Made by a program: the position numbers and the translations under genes. Shown here one piece after another: positions 1-8,416 of a stretch of 64,000 nt of DNA. The notes below the pieces were generated by a model. It worked only from the letters and a program-made list of their open reading frames with translations. It searched no databases and was not told the DNA's origin. Source of the DNA: Flavobacterium hiemivividum (lineage in GTDB: Bacteria; Bacteroidota; Bacteroidia; Flavobacteriales; Flavobacteriaceae); assembly GCF_004349145.1 (NCBI RefSeq), contig NZ_SMFO01000014.1:1-64000 (forward strand), in the 5' to 3' direction. Each line of letters opens with the position of its first letter. The stretch's first letter is position 1.

Positions 1-210
1 TTTGATAATCAGTCTAGGGAAGCTTTATTAGATATTGTTGATCAAAGACACAATCAAGGATCAATAATACTATCTTCTCAAATACCGGTATCTGCATACC
101 ATGACATAATTGGGAACTGTACTATTGCCGATGCAGTGCTAGATAGGATTGTAAATTCCTCTCATAGAATAGAACTAACAGGTGAGTCTATGAGAAAAGC
201 AAATTTTTAA
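1..210 (+). CDS. istB: IS21 helper ATPase IstB, C-terminal 69 residues (5' end outside window)
   Basis: The frame is open from base 1 to the TAA at 208-210. It reads LDIVDQRHNQGSIILSSQIP, then a segment with YHDIIG, AVLDRIV and SSHRIELTGESMRK. This is the characteristic C-terminus of the IstB/DnaC-like AAA+ helper of IS21 transposons: the sensor region after Walker B, the LDRIV helix and a basic tail. IstB delivers target DNA to the IstA transposase. The Walker A and B motifs are upstream of the window, so whether the full gene is intact cannot be judged. Confidence 0.88.
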   Translation, partial: FDNQSREALLDIVDQRHNQGSIILSSQIPVSAYHDIIGNCTIADAVLDRIVNSSHRIELTGESMRKANF

Positions 211-299
211 ACTGAACAAACTTTTTGTATTATTGTAATATCTTTCAAAGTGGCACCATTTCAACCGAAATGGGTGGCACGGTCCCACCGAAATACCCA
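1..299 (+). mobile_element. IS21-family insertion sequence, right end (partial)
   Basis: The segment carries the end of an istB-like gene followed by a short non-coding terminus. The terminus holds two tandem related repeats, GTGGCAC-CATTTCAACCGAAAT (250-271) and GTGGCAC-GGTCCCACCGAAAT (274-294), as IS21 elements typically carry near their tips. The element appears to end in ...ACCCA at 299, which fits the TG...CA termini of IS21. At about 300 the sequence changes to an alpha/beta hydrolase coding region read on the minus strand, so this is an insertion junction. istA and the left end lie outside the window. The exact last base and the target duplication cannot be fixed from one side. Confidence 0.8.
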
Positions 300-550
300 T
301 CGAGATCAGTAAATTCGACTGAATCTTCAAGTCCCATTCCGTTATGCGAAAAATTGAACTTTAAAAAGGCAAAACCATTTTTCACAAAATAATCGGCTAT
401 CATTGACCAACAACCCCAGTCTTTAAAGCCTTTGAACCCATGACAAAAAATAATTATCCCTTTTTGCTGCGGAGATTCAGAATAACTTAAATCCAATGCA
501 AATTGCTCATCTAACGCCCCTTTGAGGATAAATTTTCTATTTAGTATCAT
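245..550 (-). pseudogene. Alpha/beta hydrolase gene, N-terminal fragment truncated by the IS21 element
   Basis: From ATG at 550 the frame encodes about 84 residues of a family of small cytosolic alpha/beta hydrolases (dienelactone hydrolase/BAAT-like). It shows the oxyanion strand IIIFCHGFKGFKDWG followed by FLKFNFSHNG. The GxSxGG nucleophile elbow and the rest of the enzyme are missing. At about 300 the frame enters the insertion-sequence terminus and adds some 17 foreign residues before a stop at 245-247. The gene is therefore disrupted and cannot make an active enzyme. The remaining 3' part should lie beyond the other end of the IS element. Confidence 0.82.
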
Positions 551-883
551 TCTATTTCTTTTAAACTGCAATAAACAAAGATAAGGAGTTGGCGGAATTA
601 TAGCTCTCAAAAAATAATAGTAATCTAAAAAAAGAAGTTTTAATCATCTATATCAGTCTATAATATTACTAAATCAGGCTAAACTTTATGAAAATTTTAG
701 AAAAAATTCTACAGGTTCAACCCATGAATAGTACTGCTTATTTCTAGTCATTAAAGAGCTCAATAGCAGTTATTTAAATACCATTAGTAATAAAATGTTT
801 AATTTTTTGTTAATAATGTTAGACAAAAGATATAAAGAACTATATTTGAACCTATTAATTAATTTTAAACTAAAATAGTAACT
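551..883. other. Intergenic region between truncated hydrolase and FAS1 gene
   Basis: No convincing gene, tRNA or repeat is seen. It carries the upstream region of the broken hydrolase on the minus strand and, at 841-848, a TATATTTG box that suits the FAS1 lipoprotein gene. Confidence 0.6.
841..848 (+). promoter_or_regulatory. Bacteroidota -7 promoter box of the FAS1 lipoprotein gene
   Basis: TATATTTG matches the TAnnTTTG consensus and lies 35 nt before the ATG. No good -33 TTTG is seen at the usual distance. Confidence 0.5.
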
Positions 884-1468
884 ATGAAATTAGCAAAAAC
901 ATTTAGTACTCTTGTGCTAGTAGGATTAATCACTGCCTCTTGTGGTAAAAAAGAAAAAGAGGAATCAATGGAAATGACAGATTCAACAACCGTTGTAGTT
1001 GATACAATGGCTGTTGCAGAAACACCAAACATTGTAGGTGTCGCATCTGGTAATGCAGACTTTTCCACCCTTGTAACAGCAGTACAAGCAGCTGGATTAG
1101 TTGAAACATTAAGCAGCGAAGGTCCTTTTACGGTTTTTGCACCAAATAACGCTGCATTTGCAAAGCTTCCAGCAGGAACTGTAGATAGCTTATTAAAACC
1201 AGAAAGTGCTGATAAATTAAAATCCGTTTTGACGTACCATGTTGTGTCAGGAAAATTTGATGCTGCAACGGTAATCGATGCAATAAACAAAAATAACGGA
1301 AAATACACTGTTACAACTGTTCAAGGAGGTACCATTACCTTAAGCTTGAAGGATGGAAAAGTGATGTTGACTGATGCAAATGGAGGAACTGCAATAGTTA
1401 TTCTTGCTGATGTAGCTGCTTCAAACGGAGTTATTCATGCAATTGATACCGTAGTTATGCCTAAATAA
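884..1468 (+). CDS. FAS1 (fasciclin) domain lipoprotein
   Basis: The 194-residue product starts with a lipoprotein signal peptide; the lipobox ITASC puts the acylated Cys at residue 20. A charged linker rich in Glu, Met and Thr follows (21-50). A single fasciclin domain (about 58-194) shows the H1 box FTVFAPNNAAF, the central YHV segment and the terminal NGVIHAIDTVVMP. Such exported FAS1 proteins act in adhesion or protein contacts at the cell surface; a precise role cannot be assigned. The gene is monocistronic, with its own -7 box and an intrinsic terminator directly downstream. Confidence 0.92.
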   Translation: MKLAKTFSTLVLVGLITASCGKKEKEESMEMTDSTTVVVDTMAVAETPNIVGVASGNADFSTLVTAVQAAGLVETLSSEGPFTVFAPNNAAFAKLPAGTVDSLLKPESADKLKSVLTYHVVSGKFDAATVIDAINKNNGKYTVTTVQGGTITLSLKDGKVMLTDANGGTAIVILADVAASNGVIHAIDTVVMPK

Positions 1469-1490
1469 GGTTTTAACTCATTTTATTACA

Positions 1491-1522
1491 AACCGTTACA
1501 GCAATGTAGCGGTTTTTTTTTT
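1491..1522 (+). terminator. Intrinsic terminator of the FAS1 gene
   Basis: AACCGTTACA and TGTAGCGGTT form a 10-bp stem with one G-U pair and a 4-nt loop, followed by a run of T. Confidence 0.85.
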
Positions 1523-1708
1523 GCTTCTAAGTTGGAACAAATTCTAATTGATGGTAATGAAATTGAGAAGTGAATTGATTAGTACAGTTTTTAGAATAGC
1601 TTTTACTCAATAAGAGCATTAGAATCGTAACAAAAATAGAAGCATCGAAAAAAACACATCACATCATAATAACTACAAAAATTCAAGATAATTAAGCCTT
1701 CATTTTTT

Positions 1709-1716
1709 TATCTTTG
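1709..1716 (+). promoter_or_regulatory. -7 promoter box of the GNAT gene
   Basis: TATCTTTG matches TAnnTTTG and lies 39 nt before the ATG at 1756; the -33 box is not recognisable. Confidence 0.45.
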
Positions 1717-1755
1717 AAAATTATATAGCCACAGTACCGAACTTAGAAAACATAC

Positions 1756-2265
1756 ATGATTACAAAAGCGAAACCCGAAGATATTTCGAGCTTAAATAAA
1801 TTAATCAACTCTGCTTACCGCGGCGAATCGTCTAAAAAAGGATGGACCACCGAAGACGAACTTTTGGAAGGCAGCCGTACTACTGAGGTGGAATTAGCAG
1901 AAATTATAGCCAATACGAACAACACACTACTAAAATTCACAGAGAAAAACCAGATAGTAGGCTGTGTTTTATTAATCGAAAAAGAGCAGCAATTGTATTT
2001 AGGAATGCTCACCGTTTCGCCCGAGATACAAAATAGCGGCATTGGAAAAAAATTACTGCATCAAGCCGAGATTCAAGCAAAAGCATTGGATTTACCCAAA
2101 ATTGTAATGACGGTTATCTCTCTTCGAGAAGAATTGATTGCTTGGTACAAACGTCACGGTTATTTAGATACAGGAGCAAGAGAACCTTTTCCAGTAAGCG
2201 ATGTTCATATTCCGATTTTACAAACACCTCTGGAATTTATGGTATTAGAAAAAATTATAATCTAA
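1756..2265 (+). CDS. GNAT family N-acetyltransferase
   Basis: The 169-residue cytosolic protein has the GNAT fold. An N-terminal helix pair (about 5-50) leads to the beta4 strand LYLGMLTVSP (80-89) and the acetyl-CoA pyrophosphate loop QNSGIGKKL (92-100, the Q/RxxGxG/A motif). WYKRHGY near residue 140 is motif B. It should acetylate a small amine or amino acid derivative with acetyl-CoA; the substrate is not predictable. The gene stands alone between intergenic regions. Confidence 0.88.
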   Translation: MITKAKPEDISSLNKLINSAYRGESSKKGWTTEDELLEGSRTTEVELAEIIANTNNTLLKFTEKNQIVGCVLLIEKEQQLYLGMLTVSPEIQNSGIGKKLLHQAEIQAKALDLPKIVMTVISLREELIAWYKRHGYLDTGAREPFPVSDVHIPILQTPLEFMVLEKIII

Positions 2266-2318
2266 TCAATATGATATCACTAAATTAATTACCAGATTTT
2301 CAAGGAGTTTATCTTTAA

Positions 2319-2702
2319 TTATAAAACCATTTCTTTAAATAACCATTCTGTGGTATTTTCTAAATTATCACATAATCCAGGATGCGGTCTAGAGGTTTGA
2401 ATCGCCGAACTACGCAAAGCCGTTAACCAACGAAAACGAGATGGAATATCAAATTGTGCAATGGGTCCGCCCTCTTTGCTTCCATGTGCTATTTTCTGGA
2501 AAGATTCTAGGTTTAACTGCAGCTGCTCTAGGTCTAACTCCCCACAAAACAATTGCATCTTTGCGACGTCAATGGTATAAAGCATTTTGATGAATTTTGC
2601 TTTCTTACAAAAAACAACAATCCCTACATTGAGGAACTCTTCACGTTCTACCCTTGGTACAACGCGGATTACCGAGTACTCATATAAGTGTTTCTCTTGC
2701 AT
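2319..2702 (-). CDS. DUF3037 family protein
   Basis: The 127-residue protein opens with YEYSVIRVVPRVEREEFLNVG, typical of DUF3037, with later conserved blocks KKAKF and RFRWLTALRSSAIQTSRPHPG. The function is unknown. Its first 23 nt overlap the end of the upstream HipA-like gene in another frame, so the two are translationally coupled. From family knowledge, DUF3037 genes are recurrently paired with this HipA-like kinase family, which suggests a shared role. No signal peptide or membrane segment is present. Confidence 0.85.
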   Translation of the reverse strand: MQEKHLYEYSVIRVVPRVEREEFLNVGIVVFCKKAKFIKMLYTIDVAKMQLFCGELDLEQLQLNLESFQKIAHGSKEGGPIAQFDIPSRFRWLTALRSSAIQTSRPHPGLCDNLENTTEWLFKEMVL

Positions 2703-3474
2703 TTTGGGCTTCTTTAATGAAATTTTGAGAGTGGTTCAGGCGCATAGATAGAAACTGAAGATACACCGCGCGTACTTCCTCAGGACTTTCGTCTGTATCT
2801 TGCCAATCAAGCCATTCTACAGGAATAAGGTTTACTATAGATTTCAAGGTTTCGGCTGTTAAAATCGTTTTGAATAAAGCATCTGCTTCTTGCAACATGG
2901 AAGCTTGTGGCAACAGCACATGGTCTTTAATCAGTACAAACGGACTTTGCGCATGCTTCTCCCAATTTGTCCACGAATGATGAAAATAGAAACTTGCCCC
3001 ATGATCGATAAGCCATAATTCTTTATGCCAGATCAACATATTAGTATTTCTAAACGTGCGATCTACATTTGTAATAAATGCATCCAACCATACAATTTGA
3101 GAGGCTAGTTTAGCATCTACTACTGTAACAACAGGATCAAAATTGATAGCTCCAGATAGAAAATGCAAGGCAAGATTAAGACCTTGACTTCCTTGTAGTA
3201 AATCCTGAATCTCCTCATCGGCTTCAGTGCGTCCAAAAGCTTCGTCGAGATTAGCATACACTAACTCAGGAATCTGTAATTTTAAAACACGTGCAATTTC
3301 ACCGCCTATCAACTCGGCGATTAGTGCTTTCACACCATGTCCGGCACCCTTAAATTTTAAAACATATTTAAAATCATCGTCGGCTTCCGCCAATGCTGGC
3401 AACGAACCACCTTCTCGCAAAGGGGTGATGTACCGCGTAACATTTACGGTTCTAAGATCGGATTTATTTTCCAT
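2680..3474 (-). CDS. HipA-like kinase family protein (HipA_2 type)
   Basis: The 264-residue protein resembles the catalytic part of HipA-type kinases but is shorter than HipA (about 440 residues). Visible elements are the putative ATP-binding lysine in YVLKFKGAG (K40), the helix LIAELIGGEIARVL, the catalytic-loop-like NVDRTFRNTN (136-145) and the metal-binding-like LIDHGA (155-160). There is no HipB-like antitoxin next to it; its only partner is the overlapping DUF3037 gene. It may phosphorylate a protein or tRNA synthetase as HipA does, but that is inference. The start follows an upstream gap of 75 bp. Confidence 0.82.
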   Translation of the reverse strand: MENKSDLRTVNVTRYITPLREGGSLPALAEADDDFKYVLKFKGAGHGVKALIAELIGGEIARVLKLQIPELVYANLDEAFGRTEADEEIQDLLQGSQGLNLALHFLSGAINFDPVVTVVDAKLASQIVWLDAFITNVDRTFRNTNMLIWHKELWLIDHGASFYFHHSWTNWEKHAQSPFVLIKDHVLLPQASMLQEADALFKTILTAETLKSIVNLIPVEWLDWQDTDESPEEVRAVYLQFLSMRLNHSQNFIKEAQNARETLI

Positions 3475-3549
3475 AATCTATTATTAATTGTGCTAAAAGC
3501 AGGGATACAAACGTACGAATAACTACGACGAATTGTAGTACAAGCACAA

Positions 3550-4422
3550 TTATTTATTACTGTTTTCTATCCCCAAAAATGCTTTACCTATATTTTCAAT
3601 AATATCTGAAGCGATAAAAGCTTGAGTCCCTATTCCTGGCAAAGCAATATCTGCGGTAAATCCATGAAGATAGACCGCGAGAATCGCCGCGTCAATAGGC
3701 TCATAAGATTGTGCCAATAAACTGCAAATCATTCCCGTTAGTGCATCGCCGCTTCCGGCTGTAGCCAAGGCGGCATTTCCTGTGGTGTTCCTGTACACCG
3801 CTTCGGCATTAATAATATGCGTTGGAGCACCTTTCATAACAACAATCACATCGTACTGCATAGAAAAAGTAATGGTTTTCTCGAACTTTTCTTCCTCTGA
3901 ATCCCAGGTTCCAATTAGTCGTTCTAATTCCTTAAGATGTGGTGTCAGAATTGTTTTAGATGGTAATAAGGCAAGCCACGACCTATTTTTCGAAAGAATA
4001 TTAAGTGCGTCGGCATCAACAACTAGCGGAATGTTATTGGTGATTAGAAATTCGTGAAATGCCTTTTGCGTCGCTTCCTCCTGCCCTAATCCAGGACCAA
4101 TTGCTATCGCTTGCGGTTTAATCTCGAATACAATGTTCGAAATGTATTTTTTTTCCGCATCCGTGATGACCATAACTTCCGGAATCGATATTTGAACAAT
4201 ATTGTAGCCACACTTAGGAATAAAAGCAGTTACAAGGCCACAGCCCGTTTTAAGACAAGCTTTTGAAGCTAAAACGGCAGCGCCAATTTTACCATAACTT
4301 CCCGCAATGATTAATGCATGGCCTTGAGCGCCTTTGTGGGTTTGGCTATCAATTGCTTTGTAGCGTTTGCGTATTTCTATTTCGTCAACAGTTATGAGTT
4401 TCATCGTGGAATTTGTTTGCAT
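3550..4422 (-). CDS. nnrD: ADP-dependent (S)-NAD(P)H-hydrate dehydratase
   Basis: The 290-residue stand-alone YjeF C-terminal (ribokinase-like) domain repairs hydrated NADH/NADPH using ADP. Visible motifs include [18 protein letters not shown] (35-52), IGPGLG (108-113), VVDADALN (134-141), LTPHLKEL (159-166) and the catalytic GSGDALTG (223-230). The usual N-terminal epimerase domain (NnrE) is absent, so the epimerase must be encoded elsewhere or be missing. An internal ATG at 4404 is a possible alternative start that trims six residues and begins at the conserved part. Confidence 0.93.
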   Translation of the reverse strand: MQTNSTMKLITVDEIEIRKRYKAIDSQTHKGAQGHALIIAGSYGKIGAAVLASKACLKTGCGLVTAFIPKCGYNIVQISIPEVMVITDAEKKYISNIVFEIKPQAIAIGPGLGQEEATQKAFHEFLITNNIPLVVDADALNILSKNRSWLALLPSKTILTPHLKELERLIGTWDSEEEKFEKTITFSMQYDVIVVMKGAPTHIINAEAVYRNTTGNAALATAGSGDALTGMICSLLAQSYEPIDAAILAVYLHGFTADIALPGIGTQAFIASDIIENIGKAFLGIENSNK

Positions 4423-4574
4423 AAAATTACGAATTTTAAAATCAAACTAGTTGCGTCCAATAAAATATGCTATAGATTCTTACAAATATTGTAGTCGGTA
4501 TTTGTTCTTCATTTAAAATATAATACTTTAGTAACTTCAAATTATACTTACCATTAAACCAGTTTTATAAGCTC

Positions 4575-6110
4575 ATGAAAAAAACATTATTTTTATTAAT
4601 CTTAGTTGGTTGCATCAGCACTTCGTATGCTCAACAAACTACAGTACAGTCTAAAGAATCAAAAGAACCTAAAAAAGAGAATAATTCATCTTCGAATCTC
4701 ATTTTTAACCCCGACCAAAGTGTAGTCACTAATCATACTACCACTATAAAAGGTCAAAAAGTGCCTTATAAAGCAACGACGGGTACCATGCCTGTTTGGG
4801 ATGAAGAAGGGAAAGTAATTGCAGGATTGTTTTATACTTATTATGAACGCTCTGACGTTAAAAATCGTGCCGCACGTCCTTTAGTAATTTCGTTTAATGG
4901 TGGCCCTGGATCTGCTTCCGTGTGGATGCATATCGCTTATACTGGTCCTGCCCTATTAAATATTGATGACGAAGGATATCCATTGCAACCCTATGGAATA
5001 AAAGAAAATCCATATTCTATTTTAGATGTTGCCGATATAGTTTTTGTAAATCCAGTAAATACCGGCTACTCCAGAATGACAAATAAGGAAACGCCTAAAT
5101 CTACCTTTTTTGGAGTAAATGCCGACGTAAAATACCTTGCCGATTGGATTAGCGGATTTGTAACCCGCACGGAGCGCTGGGCTTCACCTAAATATTTAAT
5201 CGGCGAAAGCTACGGAACAACACGTGTTTCTGGACTTGCACTCGAATTGCAAAACAGTGAATGGATGTATCTTAATGGTGTTATATTAGTTTCTCCTACA
5301 ACCTTAGGAATAACTCGCGGAGTCGCTGCTGATGCTGCTCTTAAATTGCCTTATTTCGCCGCTACAGCATGGTATCACAAAATGCTGCCTGCCGATTTGC
5401 AAAGCAAAGACTTAACAGCAATGTTGCCCGAAGTCGAAGACTTTACAATGAATGAGTTACTACCCGCACTTAGTAAAGGTGGATTTCTAGAGGAAGGAAA
5501 AAGAAAAGAGATAGCAACAAAAATAGCACGCTACTCTGGACTTTCAGAGAAAGCGGTGCAGCAGAATAACTTAGATGTTCCATTTAATTATTTCTGGAAA
5601 GAACTTTTACGTGAGCAAGGATTTACTATAGGGAGACTCGATTCCCGTTACAAAGGAATCGATAGCAAGGACGCTGGAGACCGACCCGATTTTAACGCTG
5701 AGCTAACTTCATGGTTACACTCTTTTACTCCCGCCATTAATATTTATCTTCGAAATAATTTGAATTACAAAACCGACTTTAAATACAATATGTTTGGTCC
5801 AGTGCATCCTTGGGATAGATCAAATGATCAAACAGGAGAAAATCTTCGTCAGGCGATGGCTCAAAATCCATACTTGCATGTCATGGTGCAAGCCGGATAT
5901 TATGATGGTGCCTGCGATTATTTTAATTCGAAATACAATTTATGGCAAATGGACCCCAGCGGAAAGTTGAAAGATAGAATGAGCTGGAAAGGCTATGAAA
6001 GTGGACATATGATGTATTTAAGAAAACAAGATTTAGAAACTGCTAATGAAGACATTAGAGAGTTCATAAAGCAATCATTGCCTAAAGATGGTCAGGCAGC
6101 GAAATATTAA
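4575..6110 (+). CDS. Secreted serine carboxypeptidase, peptidase family S10
   Basis: The 511-residue protein has a Sec signal peptide cleaved after about residue 19 (TSYA-QQ). The S10 oxyanion motif SFNGGPGSASVW spans 106-117, and the nucleophile Ser212 lies in LIGESYG. An Asp in AGYYDGACDYF (D444 or D448) and His478 in YESGHMM complete the triad. Family members remove C-terminal residues from peptides at acid pH; here it is probably periplasmic or extracellular. The next gene, also a secreted hydrolase, starts 43 bp downstream, so the two may be co-transcribed for peptide or ester scavenging. Confidence 0.92.
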   Translation: MKKTLFLLILVGCISTSYAQQTTVQSKESKEPKKENNSSSNLIFNPDQSVVTNHTTTIKGQKVPYKATTGTMPVWDEEGKVIAGLFYTYYERSDVKNRAARPLVISFNGGPGSASVWMHIAYTGPALLNIDDEGYPLQPYGIKENPYSILDVADIVFVNPVNTGYSRMTNKETPKSTFFGVNADVKYLADWISGFVTRTERWASPKYLIGESYGTTRVSGLALELQNSEWMYLNGVILVSPTTLGITRGVAADAALKLPYFAATAWYHKMLPADLQSKDLTAMLPEVEDFTMNELLPALSKGGFLEEGKRKEIATKIARYSGLSEKAVQQNNLDVPFNYFWKELLREQGFTIGRLDSRYKGIDSKDAGDRPDFNAELTSWLHSFTPAINIYLRNNLNYKTDFKYNMFGPVHPWDRSNDQTGENLRQAMAQNPYLHVMVQAGYYDGACDYFNSKYNLWQMDPSGKLKDRMSWKGYESGHMMYLRKQDLETANEDIREFIKQSLPKDGQAAKY

Positions 6111-6152
6111 GTTATTTCTTTCTAGGGAAAAAAAAAATTAAATTTAAATTAC

Positions 6153-7550
6153 ATGAGAACATTTTCAATTTTACTAATTATACTTTTATCCACATTTACA
6201 GTTAAAGCACAAGATATTACTGGACAATGGAATGGTGTATTAAAAGTGCAAGGAACACAGTTAAGACTTGTTTTTAATGTAACCAAATCAGACAATACGT
6301 TTAGCGCGTCAATGGACAGCCCTGATCAAGGCGCAAAAGGTATTCCTGTAACCAAAACAACTTTTGAAAACTCAAGAATTAAATTTGAAATTGCAAACGC
6401 CGGAATTGCCTACGAAGGAGAATTAAGCGAAAACGAAATCATTGGAACTTTTAAACAAGCAGGCCAAGAATTCCCAATGAATTTATCTAGAAAAGCCATC
6501 GATAAGGAAGTCGTAAAAAGACCACAAGAGCCTTCAAAACCGTACTCCTATTATTCTGAAGATATAACATTTGAGAATCCAAAAGCAAGCATCTCCTTAG
6601 CAGGAACCTTAACGCTTCCTAAAAAAGAAGGTGTCTTTCCTGTAGTGATTTTAATTTCTGGAAGTGGTCCTCAAAACAGAGATGAAGAATTATTAGGACA
6701 CAAACCATTTCTAGTACTCTCTGATTATTTAACCAAAAACGGAATTGCAGTGCTACGATATGACGATAGAGGTGTGGGAAAATCCAAAGGAAATTTTAAA
6801 ACCGCTACTTCTGCCGACTTTGCCACTGATGTTGAAAGCGCTATTAGTTATTTGAAAACCAGAAAAGAAATCAACAAAAAGCAAATTGGCTTAATCGGTC
6901 ATAGTGAAGGTGGTTTAATTGCCCCTATGGTTGCTTCAAAATCAAAAGACGTTAGTTTTATTGTGCTTTTAGCAGGAACAGGAATTCAAGGAGACCAATT
7001 GTTATTACTACAACAAGCACTAATTGCAAGCGCAAACGGCGCAACAGAAACCGACATAAAAAAAACAATTCAGAACAACAAAGTACTTTTTGAAATGGTC
7101 GTAAATTCAAATGACAATCAAAAGCTAAAAACAGCACTGACAAACCAAATAAATGAACTTCTAAAAAATGATACTACTGCTAAAATTCCAAACGGAATGA
7201 CAAAAAAGACCTATGTTTCGTTACAAGTAGATCAAATTACAAGTCCGTGGATGCAATACTTTTTAAAATACAATCCAGCGCCAGCACTAGAAAAAGTAAG
7301 ATGTCCTGTTTTAGCTCTTAACGGCGAAAAAGACTTACAAGTTCCACCAAAAGAAAATCTCACGGCAATAAAAAATGCTTTGACAAAAGGAGGAAATAAA
7401 AACGCAACCACAATCGAGTTAGCTGGCTTGAACCACTTATTTCAAGAATCTAAAACGGGTTCTCCCGCTGATTATGCAACAATCGAACAAACATTTTCGC
7501 CTACAGCATTAGAAGAAATTACAAAATGGATAAAAGTACAAACGAAATAA
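6153..7550 (+). CDS. Secreted alpha/beta hydrolase (esterase/acylaminopeptidase-like) with N-terminal beta domain
   Basis: The 465-residue protein has a signal peptide ending near TVKAQ (20). An N-terminal beta-rich domain (about 21-125, starting ITGQWNGVL) is found in Bacteroidota exported hydrolases. An alpha/beta hydrolase domain follows: LISGSGPQNRDE (167-178, oxyanion side), LRYDDRGVGKSKG, nucleophile Ser251 in GHSEGG, probable Asp394 in LNGEKDLQVP and His428 in LAGLNHLF. The substrate is unknown. It follows the S10 peptidase closely, with no terminator between them. Confidence 0.9.
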   Translation: MRTFSILLIILLSTFTVKAQDITGQWNGVLKVQGTQLRLVFNVTKSDNTFSASMDSPDQGAKGIPVTKTTFENSRIKFEIANAGIAYEGELSENEIIGTFKQAGQEFPMNLSRKAIDKEVVKRPQEPSKPYSYYSEDITFENPKASISLAGTLTLPKKEGVFPVVILISGSGPQNRDEELLGHKPFLVLSDYLTKNGIAVLRYDDRGVGKSKGNFKTATSADFATDVESAISYLKTRKEINKKQIGLIGHSEGGLIAPMVASKSKDVSFIVLLAGTGIQGDQLLLLQQALIASANGATETDIKKTIQNNKVLFEMVVNSNDNQKLKTALTNQINELLKNDTTAKIPNGMTKKTYVSLQVDQITSPWMQYFLKYNPAPALEKVRCPVLALNGEKDLQVPPKENLTAIKNALTKGGNKNATTIELAGLNHLFQESKTGSPADYATIEQTFSPTALEEITKWIKVQTK

Positions 7551-7689
7551 ATGTTTTGTGATTGGTGATTGTTTAGCTGAACTTAAAATATTAATATCAA
7601 GTCATTTAAAGAATAGATGAAATAATGATTATTATAATTACTATCAATACAAAATCAACTTATTAAATAGGATTTACAAATAAATGTAA

Positions 7690-7697
7690 TAACTTTG
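7690..7697 (+). promoter_or_regulatory. -7 promoter box of the mazEF-like operon
   Basis: TAACTTTG matches TAnnTTTG and lies 20 nt before the antitoxin ATG; no clear -33 box is seen. Confidence 0.5.
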
Positions 7698-7717
7698 TAA
7701 CTACAAAATAAAGCATT

Positions 7718-7963
7718 ATGGATATTTCTGTTGTTCAAATTGGAAATTCTAAAGGAATTCGTCTATCGAAAACTATTTTAGAAAAATATAACATCACCGA
7801 TAAAGTGGAACTTATTCTTGAAAAAGGATATATCATTCTAAAACCGAAATTAGAACCAAGAAGCGGCTGGGAAAGTGCATTTAAAAAAATGCATGAAAAT
7901 GGCGAAGATGGTTTGTTAATTGATGATTTTTTTGAAGATGAAAATTTAGAAGAATGGAGTTAA
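7718..7963 (+). CDS. mazE: MazE-like (AbrB/SpoVT fold) antitoxin
   Basis: The 81-residue protein begins with the swapped-hairpin AbrB fold: ISVVQIGNSKGIRLSKTIL (3-21), then VELILEKGYIILKP. The acidic C-terminal tail (about residues 60-81, with DDFFEDENLEEW) is the usual disordered toxin-wrapping segment. It overlaps the toxin gene by 10 nt and should neutralise it and autoregulate the operon. Confidence 0.9.
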   Translation: MDISVVQIGNSKGIRLSKTILEKYNITDKVELILEKGYIILKPKLEPRSGWESAFKKMHENGEDGLLIDDFFEDENLEEWS

Positions 7964-8277
7964 AACAGTACCAAATCGTTTTAGTAAATCTGGACCCAAC
8001 AATTGGCAGTGAAATGAAAAAAACACGTCCTTCTATAATAATTTCGCCAAACGAAATGAATAAATTTTTACAAACAATTGTCATCGCTCCAATGAGGAGT
8101 AGTTCAAAAATGTATCCCACAAGAGTCGAAATTAACCACAATCATACCAAGGGTTGGATTGTTTTAGACCAAATTAGAACTGTTGATAGACAAAGAATAA
8201 TAAAAATCTTGGGGGATTTGAATGAAAAAGAAATAGAGAAAGTAAAAAGTATTTTGAAAGAGACTTACGTAGATTAG
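7954..8277 (+). CDS. mazF: MazF/PemK family mRNA interferase toxin
   Basis: The 107-residue protein has the PemK/MazF fold: YQIVLVNLDPTIGSEMKKTRP (the loop with the conserved G-S-E-x-x-K-x-R-P), then PSIIISPNEMN, VIAPMRSS and the strand GWIVLDQIRTVDRQRI with the conserved D-Q-x-R-T/S-VDR. These motifs include the residues for sequence-specific RNA cleavage, so it looks active. The start is the ATG inside the last codons of the antitoxin gene, an arrangement that gives coupled translation. Confidence 0.92.
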   Translation: MELKQYQIVLVNLDPTIGSEMKKTRPSIIISPNEMNKFLQTIVIAPMRSSSKMYPTRVEINHNHTKGWIVLDQIRTVDRQRIIKILGDLNEKEIEKVKSILKETYVD

Positions 8278-8384
8278 ATTCTATATTCGTCAATAGCTAA
8301 CCTTTGCTATACATACAAAATAGCTACTACTTTTAGTCAAATTTTTAGATAGCTAAATAAATAATTCTGTTTGTTAATATTGTT

Positions 8385-8392
8385 TAAATTTG
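8385..8392 (+). promoter_or_regulatory. -7 promoter box that decides the start of the AAA ATPase gene
   Basis: TAAATTTG matches TAnnTTTG. A TTG codon at 8390 that would extend the reading frame lies inside this box, so translation should start at the ATG at 8417. Confidence 0.6.
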
Positions 8393-8416
8393 CAGCCAAA
8401 ACACAGCATTACCACA

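Noticed and set aside
865..1308. 147-codon minus-strand frame opposite the FAS1 gene
   Set aside because: It is the antisense of a clear FAS1 coding sequence with its own signal peptide, promoter and terminator.
8390..8416. Upstream TTG start for the AAA ATPase
   Set aside because: The TTG is part of the TAAATTTG promoter box, so it would not be transcribed.
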